DNA of 64,000 nucleotides from Steroidobacteraceae bacterium (GTDB lineage: Bacteria > Pseudomonadota > Gammaproteobacteria > Steroidobacterales > Steroidobacteraceae). The DNA lies in the NCBI GenBank assembly GCA_019187495.1, contig JABAQN010000056.1, positions 1 through 64,000 of the forward strand. Reading direction: 5' to 3'. Positions within the stretch are counted from its first letter, which is position 1. Every line of letters starts with the position of its first letter. Shown one piece after another: positions 26,069 through 35,984 of this stretch. The translations under genes and the position numbers were made by a program. The notes under the pieces are model-generated. The model ran no database searches and was not told the origin of the DNA. It saw nothing but the letters and a program-made list of their open reading frames with translations.

Positions 26069-29000
26069 TTGCCCTGGCCTTGGCCATGACCGTCGCGGGC
26101 TTCGCGGGCGGCGCGGAGACTACAAACAACCTGCCGCTGAAGCCGACGCGCCACATCGAGTTCGACACCACGCAAGGCACGTGGATGTCGCTCGATCTCT
26201 CGCCTGACGGCCGCACGCTCGTATTCGACCTGCTCGGCGACCTGTACACGTTACCGGTCGAGGGTGGGGACGCACACCGCCTGACGAGTGGACTGCCGTT
26301 CGATTCACAGCCGGTCTATTCGCCCGATGGTGCATCCATCGCATTCGTGAGCGATCGGTCGGGCGCGGAAAATCTCTGGGTGGCGCGCGCCGACGGGTCT
26401 CAGGCGCGACAGCTGTCGTTCCAGGACGATCACAACACCTTCATCTCTCCGGAGTGGTCGAGCGACGGCAGGACCCTTTACGTGCAACATCACCAGACCG
26501 AGGGAAATGCGATCGAGCTGTGGAGCTACCCGGCCGATGCGCCGGGCGCGAGGCAGGTGGTGCTGCCATTCCGGTCGAAGCCCGACCAGGCGAGTGAGTC
26601 CTGGCGACACGTGCTCGGCGCGCATCCTTCCGCCGACGGCCGGTACCTCTATTACGCGGCGCACGTCGGGGATTTTGACTACGACAAGGTACCGGAGTGG
26701 ACGATCCGCCGGTTGGACCTCGCGACACGGATCGAGACCACACTTATCGCTGCGCCGCGCGGGCCCCGGCCGGACCTGAGCCTCGGCACGGCATTCCGGC
26801 CGCGCATCTCGCCGGACGGTCGCACGCTCGTCTACGCGACACGCCTGGACGGCCGCACGGGCCTGCGCGTACTCGATCTCGTCTCGCAGGAAGATCGCCG
26901 GCTCGCCTATCCCGTGCAGCAGGGCCAGTTGATGTCGCTGCCCGGGCAGGACCTGCTGCCTCGATATGTGTTCACTCCTGACGGCAAGTCGCTGCTGCTG
27001 GCGAACGGCGGCGGGTTCGAGCAGCTCGATCTCGCGACCGGCAAGGCGACGCCGATCCCGTTCCGGGCGCACGTGGCGCTCGATGTGGGACCGAACCTGC
27101 GCGTACCGATCAAGCGGGAGACGGGACCCGTCCGCGCACGGCTGATCCAGGATCCCCTGCCTTCGCCGGATGGGCGGCGGATCGCGTTTTCGGCACTCGG
27201 CCACGCCTACGTGATGGACCTGAGGCGCGGCGCGTCACCACGACGATTGACGTCGAGCGAGAGTCCGGAATTCCATCCCTCGTGGTCGCCGGACGGCAAG
27301 CGCGTGCTGTACGTGACGTGGACAGCCGCAGGTGGGGGACAGGTATGGGTCGCGTCGCTTGATGGCCATGTTGCGCCGACTCGGCTCACGACAACCGCGG
27401 CGTTCTACACCCACCCGGTGTTCACGCCCGACGGGCGCGACGTGCTGGTCGTGCGCTCGAGCAACAGCGTGCGCATGCACACCTATCTCGAGTACGGGAA
27501 CCTGCGCGAGGCCGAACTCGTGCGTCTGCCGGCCACGGGAGGGGATGGCACGGTGATCGTGCGCGACACGCTGGGCGGCCTGCCGCAGTTCACGGCGAGG
27601 CCGGGGAGCGTGTTCCTGAACTTCGGCGACGGACTCAATGCCGTGGCGCTCGACGGCTCGGGCCGCGAGCGGGTGGTCGGCGCGCAGGGACCGGGGTGGT
27701 ACTTCGTGGAAGGCCCCGGTTCCGCGGACGACATCAGGATCAGTCCGGATGGACGCTGGGCGCTCGTGCAGATCACGCAGCAACTGCACCTCATCGAAGT
27801 GCCGACGGGAAAGGATCGCGTCATCGACCTCCTGCATCCGGTGGTGAAGCATCGGCGGCTGACCGATGTCGGCGCGGACTTCTTCGCGTGGGCGGACGGC
27901 GGCAAAACAATCACCTGGGCCGTGGGCTCGACTTTCTATCGACGGCCACTCGCAAGCGTGGTGTTGAACGATGCCGGTGCACCGGGCAGCGCGGCGGATG
28001 TTCCGGTCCCGGGCCATGGCGGCGTCGAAGCATTCCAGGCGGTCGTCCGCTTGCCGCGCGACACCCCGAAAGGCGTGCTGGTGCTGCGCGGAGCGACGGT
28101 GGTGACGATGCGGGGCGATGAAGTCCTGCGCGACGCCGACGTGGTGATCCGCGACGATCACATCGCCGCAGTCGGGCGACGCGGCCAGGTGAATGTGCCG
28201 CGGAACGCGACCATCCGCGACGTGAGCGGCAAGTACATCGTGCCGGGCTTCATCGACGCGCACGATCACATCGCCGATATCCGACGCAACGTCCTCGACT
28301 TCGAACCGTGGGGTCCGCTCACGAACCTCGCCTACGGCGTGACGACCGGCTTCGATCCTTCGCCGCTCAGCATCGATATGCTGGCGTACGAGGATCTCGT
28401 CGACGCGGGCCTCGTGATCGGCTCGCGCATCCACAGCACCGGGCCCGCGCTCTTCTCGTTCAACCGGTTCGAATCGCTGCCGGAAGTCGAGGCCGTGCTT
28501 TCGCGCAACAAGCTGCATTACCACACCCTCAACCTGAAGGAGTACCGCACGGGCAATCGGCGCGTGCGCCAGTGGGTGGCGATAGCGGCGCACGACCAGG
28601 GCATCCTGCCGACGTGCGAGGGCGCGCTGTCGGTGAAGCTCGACCTGACCCAGATCCAGGACGGCTTCGCCGGCAACGAGCATTCGCTGCCGACGGTACC
28701 GCTCTACGACGACGTCGTGCAGCTGATGGCACGAACCGGCGTGAGCTATGTGCTCACACTGATGATCGCGCATGGCGGGCCGCTCGCCCAGGACTATTAC
28801 ATCACGCGCACCGCACCGCACGACGACCCGAAGTACAACCGCTTCGCGCCCCACTACGTCGTCGACATCAAGTTCCTGCAGCGTACCTGGCGCGATCCTC
28901 GCGAGTACCTGTTCCCGCGCGTCGCCGAAAGCGCCGCGAAGGTGCTGCGGGCCGGCGGACTGCTGGGCGTCGGCAGCCACGGCGAAGTGCCGGGGCTCGG

Positions 29001-29304
29001 CTTTCACTGGGAGATGCAGGCCTACGCCGCGGGCGGCATGACGCCACACGAGGTGCTGCGGGCCGCGACGCTCGGCTCGGCGACCACCATCGGGCGGGCA
29101 GCGGAATTCGGCAGCATCGAGCCCGGCAAGTTCGCGGACCTCGTGGTGCTCGATCGCAACCCGCTCGAGGACATCGCCAACACGCTCGCCATCCACGCGG
29201 TCATGAAGAACGGGCGCCTCTATGACGGCGCCACGCTCGATGAGGTGTATCCACGGCGCCGGGCGCTACCGGCGCCGTGGTTCCGACGTTCAGAAGTCGA
29301 ATGA
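26047..29304 (+). CDS. Exported TolB-like propeller fused to a metal-dependent amidohydrolase
   Basis: A 1085-residue two-part protein. Residues 1-23 are a signal peptide. About 30-680 form WD40/TolB-like repeats with many SPDGR motifs (for example LSPDGRTLVFDLLGD and YSPDGASIAFVSD). The C-terminal ~400 residues are an amidohydrolase with GFIDAHDHIADI as the metal-binding H-x-H and SHGEVPGLG and IEPGKFADLVVLD near the end. Proteins of this layout occur in many Gram-negative bacteria and are thought to process peptides. The ATG at 26047 lies inside the previous gene. Its 3' end overlaps the TonB receptor gene by 15 bp, and its last codons contain a strong hairpin. Confidence 0.9.
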   Translation: MAARISLIALALAMTVAGFAGGAETTNNLPLKPTRHIEFDTTQGTWMSLDLSPDGRTLVFDLLGDLYTLPVEGGDAHRLTSGLPFDSQPVYSPDGASIAFVSDRSGAENLWVARADGSQARQLSFQDDHNTFISPEWSSDGRTLYVQHHQTEGNAIELWSYPADAPGARQVVLPFRSKPDQASESWRHVLGAHPSADGRYLYYAAHVGDFDYDKVPEWTIRRLDLATRIETTLIAAPRGPRPDLSLGTAFRPRISPDGRTLVYATRLDGRTGLRVLDLVSQEDRRLAYPVQQGQLMSLPGQDLLPRYVFTPDGKSLLLANGGGFEQLDLATGKATPIPFRAHVALDVGPNLRVPIKRETGPVRARLIQDPLPSPDGRRIAFSALGHAYVMDLRRGASPRRLTSSESPEFHPSWSPDGKRVLYVTWTAAGGGQVWVASLDGHVAPTRLTTTAAFYTHPVFTPDGRDVLVVRSSNSVRMHTYLEYGNLREAELVRLPATGGDGTVIVRDTLGGLPQFTARPGSVFLNFGDGLNAVALDGSGRERVVGAQGPGWYFVEGPGSADDIRISPDGRWALVQITQQLHLIEVPTGKDRVIDLLHPVVKHRRLTDVGADFFAWADGGKTITWAVGSTFYRRPLASVVLNDAGAPGSAADVPVPGHGGVEAFQAVVRLPRDTPKGVLVLRGATVVTMRGDEVLRDADVVIRDDHIAAVGRRGQVNVPRNATIRDVSGKYIVPGFIDAHDHIADIRRNVLDFEPWGPLTNLAYGVTTGFDPSPLSIDMLAYEDLVDAGLVIGSRIHSTGPALFSFNRFESLPEVEAVLSRNKLHYHTLNLKEYRTGNRRVRQWVAIAAHDQGILPTCEGALSVKLDLTQIQDGFAGNEHSLPTVPLYDDVVQLMARTGVSYVLTLMIAHGGPLAQDYYITRTAPHDDPKYNRFAPHYVVDIKFLQRTWRDPREYLFPRVAESAAKVLRAGGLLGVGSHGEVPGLGFHWEMQAYAAGGMTPHEVLRAATLGSATTIGRAAEFGSIEPGKFADLVVLDRNPLEDIANTLAIHAVMKNGRLYDGATLDEVYPRRRALPAPWFRRSEVE
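29251..29280. terminator. Perfect 12-bp GC hairpin inside the 3' coding end, possible bidirectional terminator
   Basis: CCACGGCGCCGG and CCGGCGCCGTGG pair perfectly around a six-base loop (GCGCTA). The element sits 24 bp before the amidohydrolase stop, within its reading frame, and just past the convergent TonB-receptor stop. Because the genes overlap, there is no intergenic space for a terminator, so placing it in coding sequence makes sense. No T tract follows on the + strand. Confidence 0.5.
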
Positions 29305-31494
29305 CGCCGAGAGCACGAACGTGCGCGGGTCACCGAGCACGTAGTAGCCGAATCCCGGGTAGCCGCCCGCGGAGATCCACGAACTCTCGTTAGTCACATT
29401 GTTGATGCGGGCACGCACCGAGAACGGCTTGCCCGCCAGCTCCGTCGCGTACCGGGCACCCACATCGAAGCGCGTCCATGAATCCACCTCGAGGGTGTTG
29501 GCCGCGTCCGCGTACTGCTTCGAGGTGTACATCGCACGCGCGTCGAGCGTCAGGCCTGTCACCGGCAGATCCCACTCGACGTTGAAGTTCGCCTGCATTT
29601 TCGGCGCGCCGATGACGTCCTTGCCCTGGTTGAAGCCGCCCTGCGTCTTGGTCATCTCGGCCTCGAGCCAAGTCACGCCACCGATCAGGCGCAGGTTGTC
29701 GCGAGGCTGGCCGTACACGTTGGCTTCGACGCCGCGGTGACGCTGCTGACCATCCGCACGGAAACTGAGGTCGTTCCCCGGCGTGGCCGGATCGTCCACC
29801 GGCTCGAGGATCCCGATGGCCTTCTCGATGTTGAAGACGCTGAGGCCCGCACCGAAGCTGCCGGCGTCGAACTTCACGCCTGCTTCGATCTGCTCGGCGG
29901 CATAGGGATCCTGCGCCTGGCCCGCATTGGTGATGGTCTCGCCGTTCGGACCGAGGACCGGTGCAACGTCTCCCGCGACCAGTCCTTCGATGTAGTTCGC
30001 GAAAAACGACAGCGACTTCGTCGGCCGGAAGACAACGCCACCGACGGGCGTGACCTTGCTCTTGTCGTAACTCGAGGTCTTGTTGCCCGTATTGTAGTCG
30101 AACGTGTCGGCCTTGAGCGTCTGGTTACGGGCGCCGACGGTCAGGATGAACTTGCCGTCAGCGAACTTGAGCATGTCAGCCAGTGCGAAGCTCGACGTGT
30201 CGTTCGCGAACGTCTTGTGCGGGCTGCTCAACGAACCACCCGTGAAAAAATTGGCCGGCGGCATGACCGCATCGACCGGATGGTAGAGGTCGGTGATGAA
30301 CGGGGCGAAGAAGTTCGAGAACGCATAGGCGTTCTTCGAATCGATCGAGAACACCGAGCCAGAGGCGATGATGCGATGTTCGACCGGGCCGGTGGCGACA
30401 TCCCAGCGCAGGCCCACTTCGCCCGAATACACCGAGTCCTCGCGTGCATTGTCGAAGCGGTAGCCCGACATCGTGCCGTCCGCGGCCGCGCTCGGATTGG
30501 CGAGCACGTTCTTCTCGTCACCATCGCGCATGCCGAACGCGCCCCACAGCGAGACGGCGTGCGTCACGTCGTATTCCGCGCGCACCACACCGAACAGCTG
30601 CCTTTCGTCGGTGTAGGTCCAGGGTTGTGCGAAATTGACATCGGCGTCCGGTTCCCGCGGCACACCGGTGGCGCCGAAGGCAGGCAACACGCTCGGCCGC
30701 GGCGCGTCGATGTGATGGTCCTGGAAGCCGACATCGGCCGACAGGCGGAGCTTCTCGCCGCGGCGATCGATGCCGAACGACAGCACTGACAGCTCGCGGT
30801 CCTGGTCCTGCACCGATGTCTCGCCGTTACGATACACCGCATTGGCGCGGATACCCGTGGCCAGGTCGGCGCCGAATCGGCGGCCGATATCGAGTGCCAG
30901 GAGACCGCTCGCGTCGCTCTCGTAGCCGGCGGTGAGACGCGTGAGCGGCTCGTTGGGTGCGCGCTTCGGCACGAGGTTGATGGTGCCGCCGAGGTTCGAG
31001 CCTCCCGGGGCCGCTCCGTTCAGGAACGCGTTCGCGCCGCGGAAGACCTCGGCGCGTTCCAGCAACTCCGCCGCGACGAACTGGCGCGGCAGGATGCCGT
31101 AGATGCCGTTGTAGGTCATGTCGTCGGAGTACGCCGGGAATCCACGCATCACGTAGAGTTCCTGGAAGTTGCCGAAGCCGCGCGCCACACGCACGTTCGG
31201 ATCGTTCAGCAGCACGTCGGCGATGCTCTTCGCCTGCTGGTTCAACATCAACTCCGCGGTGTAATTGGTACTCGAGAACGGCGTTTCGAGCGTATCCATG
31301 TTGCCGAGGATGCCGGCGCGGCCACCCGTGGCGACCTGGCCGCCGGCATACTCCGGCGGCAAAGTGACTTGCGATCCATAGACGATGACCTCTTCGAGCT
31401 TGGTCGATTCGGACGCCTGCTGGGCCGTGGCAAGCGCCGAGCCGAGCGCGAGCGCACAGGCAGCGGTCAGGACGACATTGCGCCTCATGGACAT
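29290..31494 (-). CDS. TonB-dependent outer-membrane receptor, siderophore type
   Basis: A 734-residue outer-membrane receptor. Residues 1-25 are a signal peptide. A TonB box-like EEVIVYG follows, then the plug domain with QQAKSIADVLLNDPNVRVAR and YVMRGFPAYSDDMTYNGI. The PGGSNLGGTINLVPKRA segment is typical of siderophore receptors, and the barrel ends in VLSASFDF. AAGGGGAG precedes the ATG at 31494, so a longer frame to 31545 is unlikely. The ligand cannot be read from sequence. No Fur box is evident to me in the 130-bp upstream gap. Confidence 0.92.
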   Translation of the reverse strand: MSMRRNVVLTAACALALGSALATAQQASESTKLEEVIVYGSQVTLPPEYAGGQVATGGRAGILGNMDTLETPFSSTNYTAELMLNQQAKSIADVLLNDPNVRVARGFGNFQELYVMRGFPAYSDDMTYNGIYGILPRQFVAAELLERAEVFRGANAFLNGAAPGGSNLGGTINLVPKRAPNEPLTRLTAGYESDASGLLALDIGRRFGADLATGIRANAVYRNGETSVQDQDRELSVLSFGIDRRGEKLRLSADVGFQDHHIDAPRPSVLPAFGATGVPREPDADVNFAQPWTYTDERQLFGVVRAEYDVTHAVSLWGAFGMRDGDEKNVLANPSAAADGTMSGYRFDNAREDSVYSGEVGLRWDVATGPVEHRIIASGSVFSIDSKNAYAFSNFFAPFITDLYHPVDAVMPPANFFTGGSLSSPHKTFANDTSSFALADMLKFADGKFILTVGARNQTLKADTFDYNTGNKTSSYDKSKVTPVGGVVFRPTKSLSFFANYIEGLVAGDVAPVLGPNGETITNAGQAQDPYAAEQIEAGVKFDAGSFGAGLSVFNIEKAIGILEPVDDPATPGNDLSFRADGQQRHRGVEANVYGQPRDNLRLIGGVTWLEAEMTKTQGGFNQGKDVIGAPKMQANFNVEWDLPVTGLTLDARAMYTSKQYADAANTLEVDSWTRFDVGARYATELAGKPFSVRARINNVTNESSWISAGGYPGFGYYVLGDPRTFVLSASFDF

Positions 31495-31624
31495 GACGAC
31501 TCCCCTTTTGTTGATGCGCGATGGCAACATTCGCGGACCTCGCACATACTTTGATCGCGCATGGCGTTGGCCCGCATTCGATTCAGGGACGAAAAGCAGC
31601 GAGATAGGGCCAGCCCTTCCGCGC

Positions 31625-33253
31625 TCATTCCGCCGACATATACGGGTAGTGCGGAGCCTTCGGCGGCAGGAAATTCTCCTTGATCGTGCGAGGTGATACC
31701 CATCGCATCAGGTTCAGGATGGATCCGGCCTTGTCGTTGGTGCCGCTCGCTCGCGCACCACCAAAGGGTTGCTGCCCCACCACTGCCCCCGTCGGCTTGT
31801 CGTTGACATAAAAGTTGCCCGCCGTGTGACGCAGCTCGATCGCCACCTGGGCCACGGCGGCGCGATCCTGCGCAAATATCGCACCTGTCAAGCCGTAGCC
31901 CGCCGCCTGATCGACGAGCTCAAGCACTTCCGGCCAGCGGCGATCGTCATAGACATACGCGGCCAGCACGGGACCGAACAACTCTTCCTTCATCAACCGG
32001 TGTGCCGGATCATCGACCTGCACCAGCGTGGGATCGATGAACCAGCCTTCGCTCGCGTCGCTGCCGCCACCCGCCAGCACCTTTGCACCGCTGTCACCGC
32101 GCAATCTCCCGAGCCACCCTGACAGCCGGTCGAATGCGCGACGATCGATCACGGCCGCCAGAAAATTGCGGAAATCGGCCGGGTCGCCCATGCGGAAGGT
32201 CGCCATTTGCGCGAGACATCGCTCGCGCACCGCTCGCCACAGCGACTTCGGGACGTAGGTACGGGAGGCGGCACTGCACTTCTGTCCCTGGTACTCGAAC
32301 GCGCCGCGCACGAGCGCCGTCGCCAGCGCATCGACGTCCGCGCTCGCATGCGCAAGCACGAAATTCTTGCCGCCAGTTTCACCGACGAGACGCGGATAGG
32401 TTCGATAGCGATCGATGCGTTGCGCCACGTCCTGCCACAGCGACTGGAACACCGCCGTCGAGCCGGTGAAGTGGATGCCGGCGAGTCGCGGATCCTCGAG
32501 CACGGCACGGGTGATGGCCGCAGAATCGCCCGGCACGAACTCGATCACGCCGGGCGGCAGGCCCGCCTCGAGCAGCACCTGCATCACACGCCAGCTGGAC
32601 AGCGAGGCAGTGGCCGCCGGCTTCCAGATGACCGTATTGCCGAGGATCGCCGGCGCGGTGCACAGGTTGCCGCCGATCGCCGTGAAGTTGAACGGCGAGA
32701 TCGCGTACACGAAACCCTCGAGCGGGCGATAATCGACACGGTTCCAGGTACCGGCCGCCGAATCCGGCTGCTCGGTGTACAGGCGCTCGGCGAAGTGCAC
32801 GTTGAAGCGCAGGAAATCCGCGAGCTCGCAGGCCACGTCGATCTCGGCCTGGATCACGGTCTTGCTCTGCCCGACCATGGTCGCGGCGTTGAGTCGGTCT
32901 CGCCAGGGTCCTGCCACGAGATCCGCGGCTTTCAGGAACACGCCGGCGCGCTGTTCGAACGACCACGACGCCCAGTCGCGCTGCGCCTCGACGCTGCCGT
33001 CGAGCGCACGCTGCAGATCGTCTGCGGCACACTGGTGCAGGTGCGCGATCACGTGGCGATGCCGGTGCGGCGCGGTGACATCCACGGTCATCCCCGTGGT
33101 GATGGCCTTTCCGCCGATGAGCACGGGAATCTCCTCGACCGTGCGCTCGACCTCGGCGATGGCCGCCTTGAGGCGCGCGCGTTGCGGCGTGCCGGGCAGG
33201 TACTCCTGGATCGGTTCGTTGCGGGGCGTCGGCAGGTTGCTGGCGTGTTTCAT
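31625..33253 (-). CDS. pruA: L-glutamate gamma-semialdehyde (1-pyrroline-5-carboxylate) dehydrogenase
   Basis: A 542-residue NAD-dependent aldehyde dehydrogenase that should oxidise the proline breakdown product glutamate semialdehyde to glutamate. Landmarks include AISPFNFTAIGGNL, GNTVIWKPAATASLSSW, GIHFTGSTAVFQSLW, the general-base region LVGETGGKNF and the catalytic cysteine in EYQGQKCSAASR. The C-terminal GGARASGTNDKAGS is typical of the group 1 P5C dehydrogenases that exist as single-domain proteins, as opposed to the PutA fusion. No proline dehydrogenase gene is in the window. A TonB receptor gene follows 130 bp away. Confidence 0.92.
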   Translation of the reverse strand: MKHASNLPTPRNEPIQEYLPGTPQRARLKAAIAEVERTVEEIPVLIGGKAITTGMTVDVTAPHRHRHVIAHLHQCAADDLQRALDGSVEAQRDWASWSFEQRAGVFLKAADLVAGPWRDRLNAATMVGQSKTVIQAEIDVACELADFLRFNVHFAERLYTEQPDSAAGTWNRVDYRPLEGFVYAISPFNFTAIGGNLCTAPAILGNTVIWKPAATASLSSWRVMQVLLEAGLPPGVIEFVPGDSAAITRAVLEDPRLAGIHFTGSTAVFQSLWQDVAQRIDRYRTYPRLVGETGGKNFVLAHASADVDALATALVRGAFEYQGQKCSAASRTYVPKSLWRAVRERCLAQMATFRMGDPADFRNFLAAVIDRRAFDRLSGWLGRLRGDSGAKVLAGGGSDASEGWFIDPTLVQVDDPAHRLMKEELFGPVLAAYVYDDRRWPEVLELVDQAAGYGLTGAIFAQDRAAVAQVAIELRHTAGNFYVNDKPTGAVVGQQPFGGARASGTNDKAGSILNLMRWVSPRTIKENFLPPKAPHYPYMSAE

Positions 33254-33290
33254 GGTGTTCCCGGTGCGGTGAGTCGGGTGGCGAGGCGCG

Positions 33291-34901
33291 CTACGGCACC
33301 GCTCGCCGGATCAGGTCGGCGGCTTTCTCGGCGATCATCACGATCGGCGCATTGGTGTTGCCCGACACGATGACCGGCATGATCGAGGCATCGACGACAC
33401 GCAGGCCGGCGAGCCCTCGAACGCGCAGTTCGTGGTCGACAACCGCGAGCGGGTCGCTGCCCATCCGGCACGTACCGGAGGGGTGGTAGACCGTCACGCC
33501 CTTCTGGCGCAGGAACTCGAGGAATTGGCCGTCGCTCTGGCAGTCGCGACCCGGTTCGCGCTCGGCGCGAATCCAGTCGGCGAGCGCCGGCGCCTCCGCC
33601 ATCGCACGCAGCAGGCGCATACCCCGCAGCATCGTGACTTCGTCCGCCGGATTGTCCAGCAGGTTCATGCGGATGGCGGGCGTGTCCTCGATCCCGGGGG
33701 AGCGGATCTCGACGCTGCCCCGTGCCTCGGGTCGAAGCTTGCAGACCGACACGGTGAAGCCGGACCACGGATGCAGGCGCGGATCCACGCGATCGGTGCT
33801 GAACGGGAAAAAGTGAAACTGCACGTCCGGTCGATCGAGCTTCGGCGAGGTACGCGCGAAACCACCGGCCGTGCCCGCCGGCCACGACATCGGCCCCCGA
33901 CGGGCGAGAAGGTATTGCAAGCCGATGCGCGCCTTGCGCCACACGCTGCGCAGGTCGTCGTTGACCGTGGCCGGGCGCGAGCACTCGAACAGGAAGCGCG
34001 CCTGCAGGTGATCCTGCAGGTTGCGACCAACGCCTTCGAGCGCGTGCACGACCGGTACGCCGCGACGCTGCAACAGTTCGGGCGGGCCGATGCCGGAGAG
34101 CTGCAGGAGTTGCGGCGAGTGCACGCCCCCGGCCGCCACGACGACCTCGCGTTGTGCAACGGCCGTATGCGATATCCGGCCACGGGCGAACGACACACCG
34201 CTCGCGCGGCCGTTCGAGACGTGTATGCGCGAGACCGGCGCGCCCGTCAGAATATGGAGATTTCTCCTCCCGCGGGCGGGTACGAGATACGCAACCGCCG
34301 TGCTGCAACGCCGGCCGCGGCGCACCGTGGCCTGGAAATGCCCCAGCCCTTCCTGCGTCGCGGCGTTGAAATCGTCGTTGCGTGGCAGGCCCACTGCCGC
34401 GCCCGCGGCAATGAACGCCTCGACCAGCGGCTGATCGTCGGCGACGTCGCAGACCGCGAGGGGGCCGCCAGCGCCGTGCCATTCGTTCGCGCCGCGCTGC
34501 TGGTCTTCACTCTTGCAAAAGTACGGCAGGCAGTCGGCATAGCCCCAGCCGGGATTGCCGAGGTCGCGCCAGCCGTCGTAATCCTGGCGCTGGCCGCGGA
34601 TGTAGATGAGGCCGTTGATGGAACTGCAACCGCCGAGCACGCGGCCACGCGGCACTTTGATTTGGCGGCCGTGCATGTGCGGCTCGGGTTCGGTCTCGAG
34701 CATCCAGTTGATGTCGCGATTGAACATCGACTTGCCGTAACCGATCGGCACGTGGATCCAGGGATTGCGATCCGCCGGCCCCGCTTCGAGCAGCAGGACG
34801 CGATGCCGACCGGATTCGCTCAGCCGCGCCGCCAGTACGCAGCCGGCGGAACCCGCGCCGACGACGATGTAATCGTACGTGCCGGCATCGACAGCACTCA
34901 C
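33291..34901 (-). CDS. GMC-family FAD oxidoreductase (choline dehydrogenase-like)
   Basis: A 536-residue flavoenzyme for oxidation of an alcohol. The FAD-binding motif VVGAGSAGCVLAARLSE is at the N-terminus, and VLGGCSSINGLIYIRG is the GMC signature 1. GGVHSPQLLQLSGIGP is signature 2, and HPSGTCRMGSD near the end carries the catalytic histidine. GNTNAPIVMIAEKAADLI closes the chain. The true start is a GTG at 34901, which overlaps the stop of the PepSY gene by four bases. The alcohol is unknown. There is no betaine aldehyde dehydrogenase of the BetB type beside it, though the next gene is an aldehyde dehydrogenase of the P5C class. Confidence 0.9.
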   Translation of the reverse strand: MSAVDAGTYDYIVVGAGSAGCVLAARLSESGRHRVLLLEAGPADRNPWIHVPIGYGKSMFNRDINWMLETEPEPHMHGRQIKVPRGRVLGGCSSINGLIYIRGQRQDYDGWRDLGNPGWGYADCLPYFCKSEDQQRGANEWHGAGGPLAVCDVADDQPLVEAFIAAGAAVGLPRNDDFNAATQEGLGHFQATVRRGRRCSTAVAYLVPARGRRNLHILTGAPVSRIHVSNGRASGVSFARGRISHTAVAQREVVVAAGGVHSPQLLQLSGIGPPELLQRRGVPVVHALEGVGRNLQDHLQARFLFECSRPATVNDDLRSVWRKARIGLQYLLARRGPMSWPAGTAGGFARTSPKLDRPDVQFHFFPFSTDRVDPRLHPWSGFTVSVCKLRPEARGSVEIRSPGIEDTPAIRMNLLDNPADEVTMLRGMRLLRAMAEAPALADWIRAEREPGRDCQSDGQFLEFLRQKGVTVYHPSGTCRMGSDPLAVVDHELRVRGLAGLRVVDASIMPVIVSGNTNAPIVMIAEKAADLIRRAVP

Positions 34902-35971
34902 GTGCGCCGCGCCCTCCGGATCCACCACAACCCGAGACCGAGCACCAGCATCGCAAGCAGCCAGGCGGCGACCGAGAACGTGAGCAAACGCCCGATGAAA
35001 CCGCCGGCCTCGCCCGTATGGACCGGGTAGAGGTTGTCGAGGAACCGGCGGCCGGCGGACGCGTTGAGCGGATCGTCGACGCGCAGGGCGCGACCATCCG
35101 CGGCAGCCACGAAAATCGTGGTCGTACCGAACACGCGACGCCACTCGCCGGGCTGGCGGACCCTGATGCGATACCACGGCTGCCCGTCGTTCGGGAACGC
35201 AACACCGCTCAGGCTGGAACCGGGGAAGCGCCGCAGGGCTGTCTCGATTGCGACAGCGGGCGCGACCGGTGTGCCGGTGAACGCAGCCACCGACTGCAAC
35301 TCCAATGGCACACCATTCTCTCCAAGCCAGCGCTCGATCGGGTCGTAGAACACCTGCATGACGCCGACGACGATCAGCACGACGGCGGGCAGCCCCAACC
35401 AGAGGCCGAGCCCACGGTGCCAGGCATAGCGCCGCGCTGCTCCCGGCCGCGCGCCCCGCGGCCACAGCACAGCGCGGGCCTGGCCCTTGCGTGGCCACGC
35501 CAGCACCGCACCCATCACGATGCTCGACAGCAGCATGAGACCGCTCACTCCGACGACGACGCTACCGACGTCGCCCGCAAACAGCGTCTGGTGCACGCTG
35601 GCTGCGAACGGAATCAGGCCGATGTGCGCGTAGTCGTGGCCGTCCGGGCGCGTGCGCAGCACGTGACCTGCGCCATCCACGCGAATGATGTCGGTCTGCC
35701 CTGCCGCATCGTCCGCGTACAGGTCGACGCGCCCTTCGACGCCGCCGGTCGCCCAGAGTTGCGTGACGGTGCGTGAAGGTGTCGCTTGCGCAATCGCGGC
35801 GATGCGCGCGTCGAGCGCCGCAAGGTCGAGTGGCACGACGGGCGCGTCGAGAAGCGCGTCATCGAGTTCCCAGCGATAGACCATCAGCAGGCCGGTGACA
35901 GCCTGCGAAAGCCACAGCAGCGCGCAGGCGAGCGCGAGGTAACGATGGAGCCGGCGCAACGTGGCCCGCAT
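34898..35971 (-). CDS. PepSY-associated transmembrane protein
   Basis: A 357-residue inner-membrane protein. The first helix (LRRLHRYLALACALLWLSQA) is followed by a periplasmic PepSY-like domain, two central helices around VVGVSGLMLLSSIVMGAVLA and WHRGLGLWLGLPAVVLIVVG, a second soluble domain and a final helix. Histidines at the helix edges (RLHRYL, SVHQTL, AWHRGL, PVHTGE) could bind haem or iron; relatives such as PiuB act as siderophore-linked reductases. The start at 35971 lies 13 bp past the esterase stop, so a longer frame upstream is unlikely. The association with a siderophore-type receptor nearby supports a role in iron handling, by inference. Confidence 0.85.
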   Translation of the reverse strand: MRATLRRLHRYLALACALLWLSQAVTGLLMVYRWELDDALLDAPVVPLDLAALDARIAAIAQATPSRTVTQLWATGGVEGRVDLYADDAAGQTDIIRVDGAGHVLRTRPDGHDYAHIGLIPFAASVHQTLFAGDVGSVVVGVSGLMLLSSIVMGAVLAWPRKGQARAVLWPRGARPGAARRYAWHRGLGLWLGLPAVVLIVVGVMQVFYDPIERWLGENGVPLELQSVAAFTGTPVAPAVAIETALRRFPGSSLSGVAFPNDGQPWYRIRVRQPGEWRRVFGTTTIFVAAADGRALRVDDPLNASAGRRFLDNLYPVHTGEAGGFIGRLLTFSVAAWLLAMLVLGLGLWWIRRARRT

Positions 35972-35984
35972 ACCAGTCCCGCGA

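Noticed and set aside
27235-29196. 653-codon minus-strand frame opposite the propeller-amidohydrolase
   Set aside because: Only a shadow; the + strand has a signal peptide, SPDGR blades and metal ligands in frame.
33432-35030. 532-codon + strand frame opposite the GMC gene
   Set aside because: No motif; the minus strand carries all GMC signatures.
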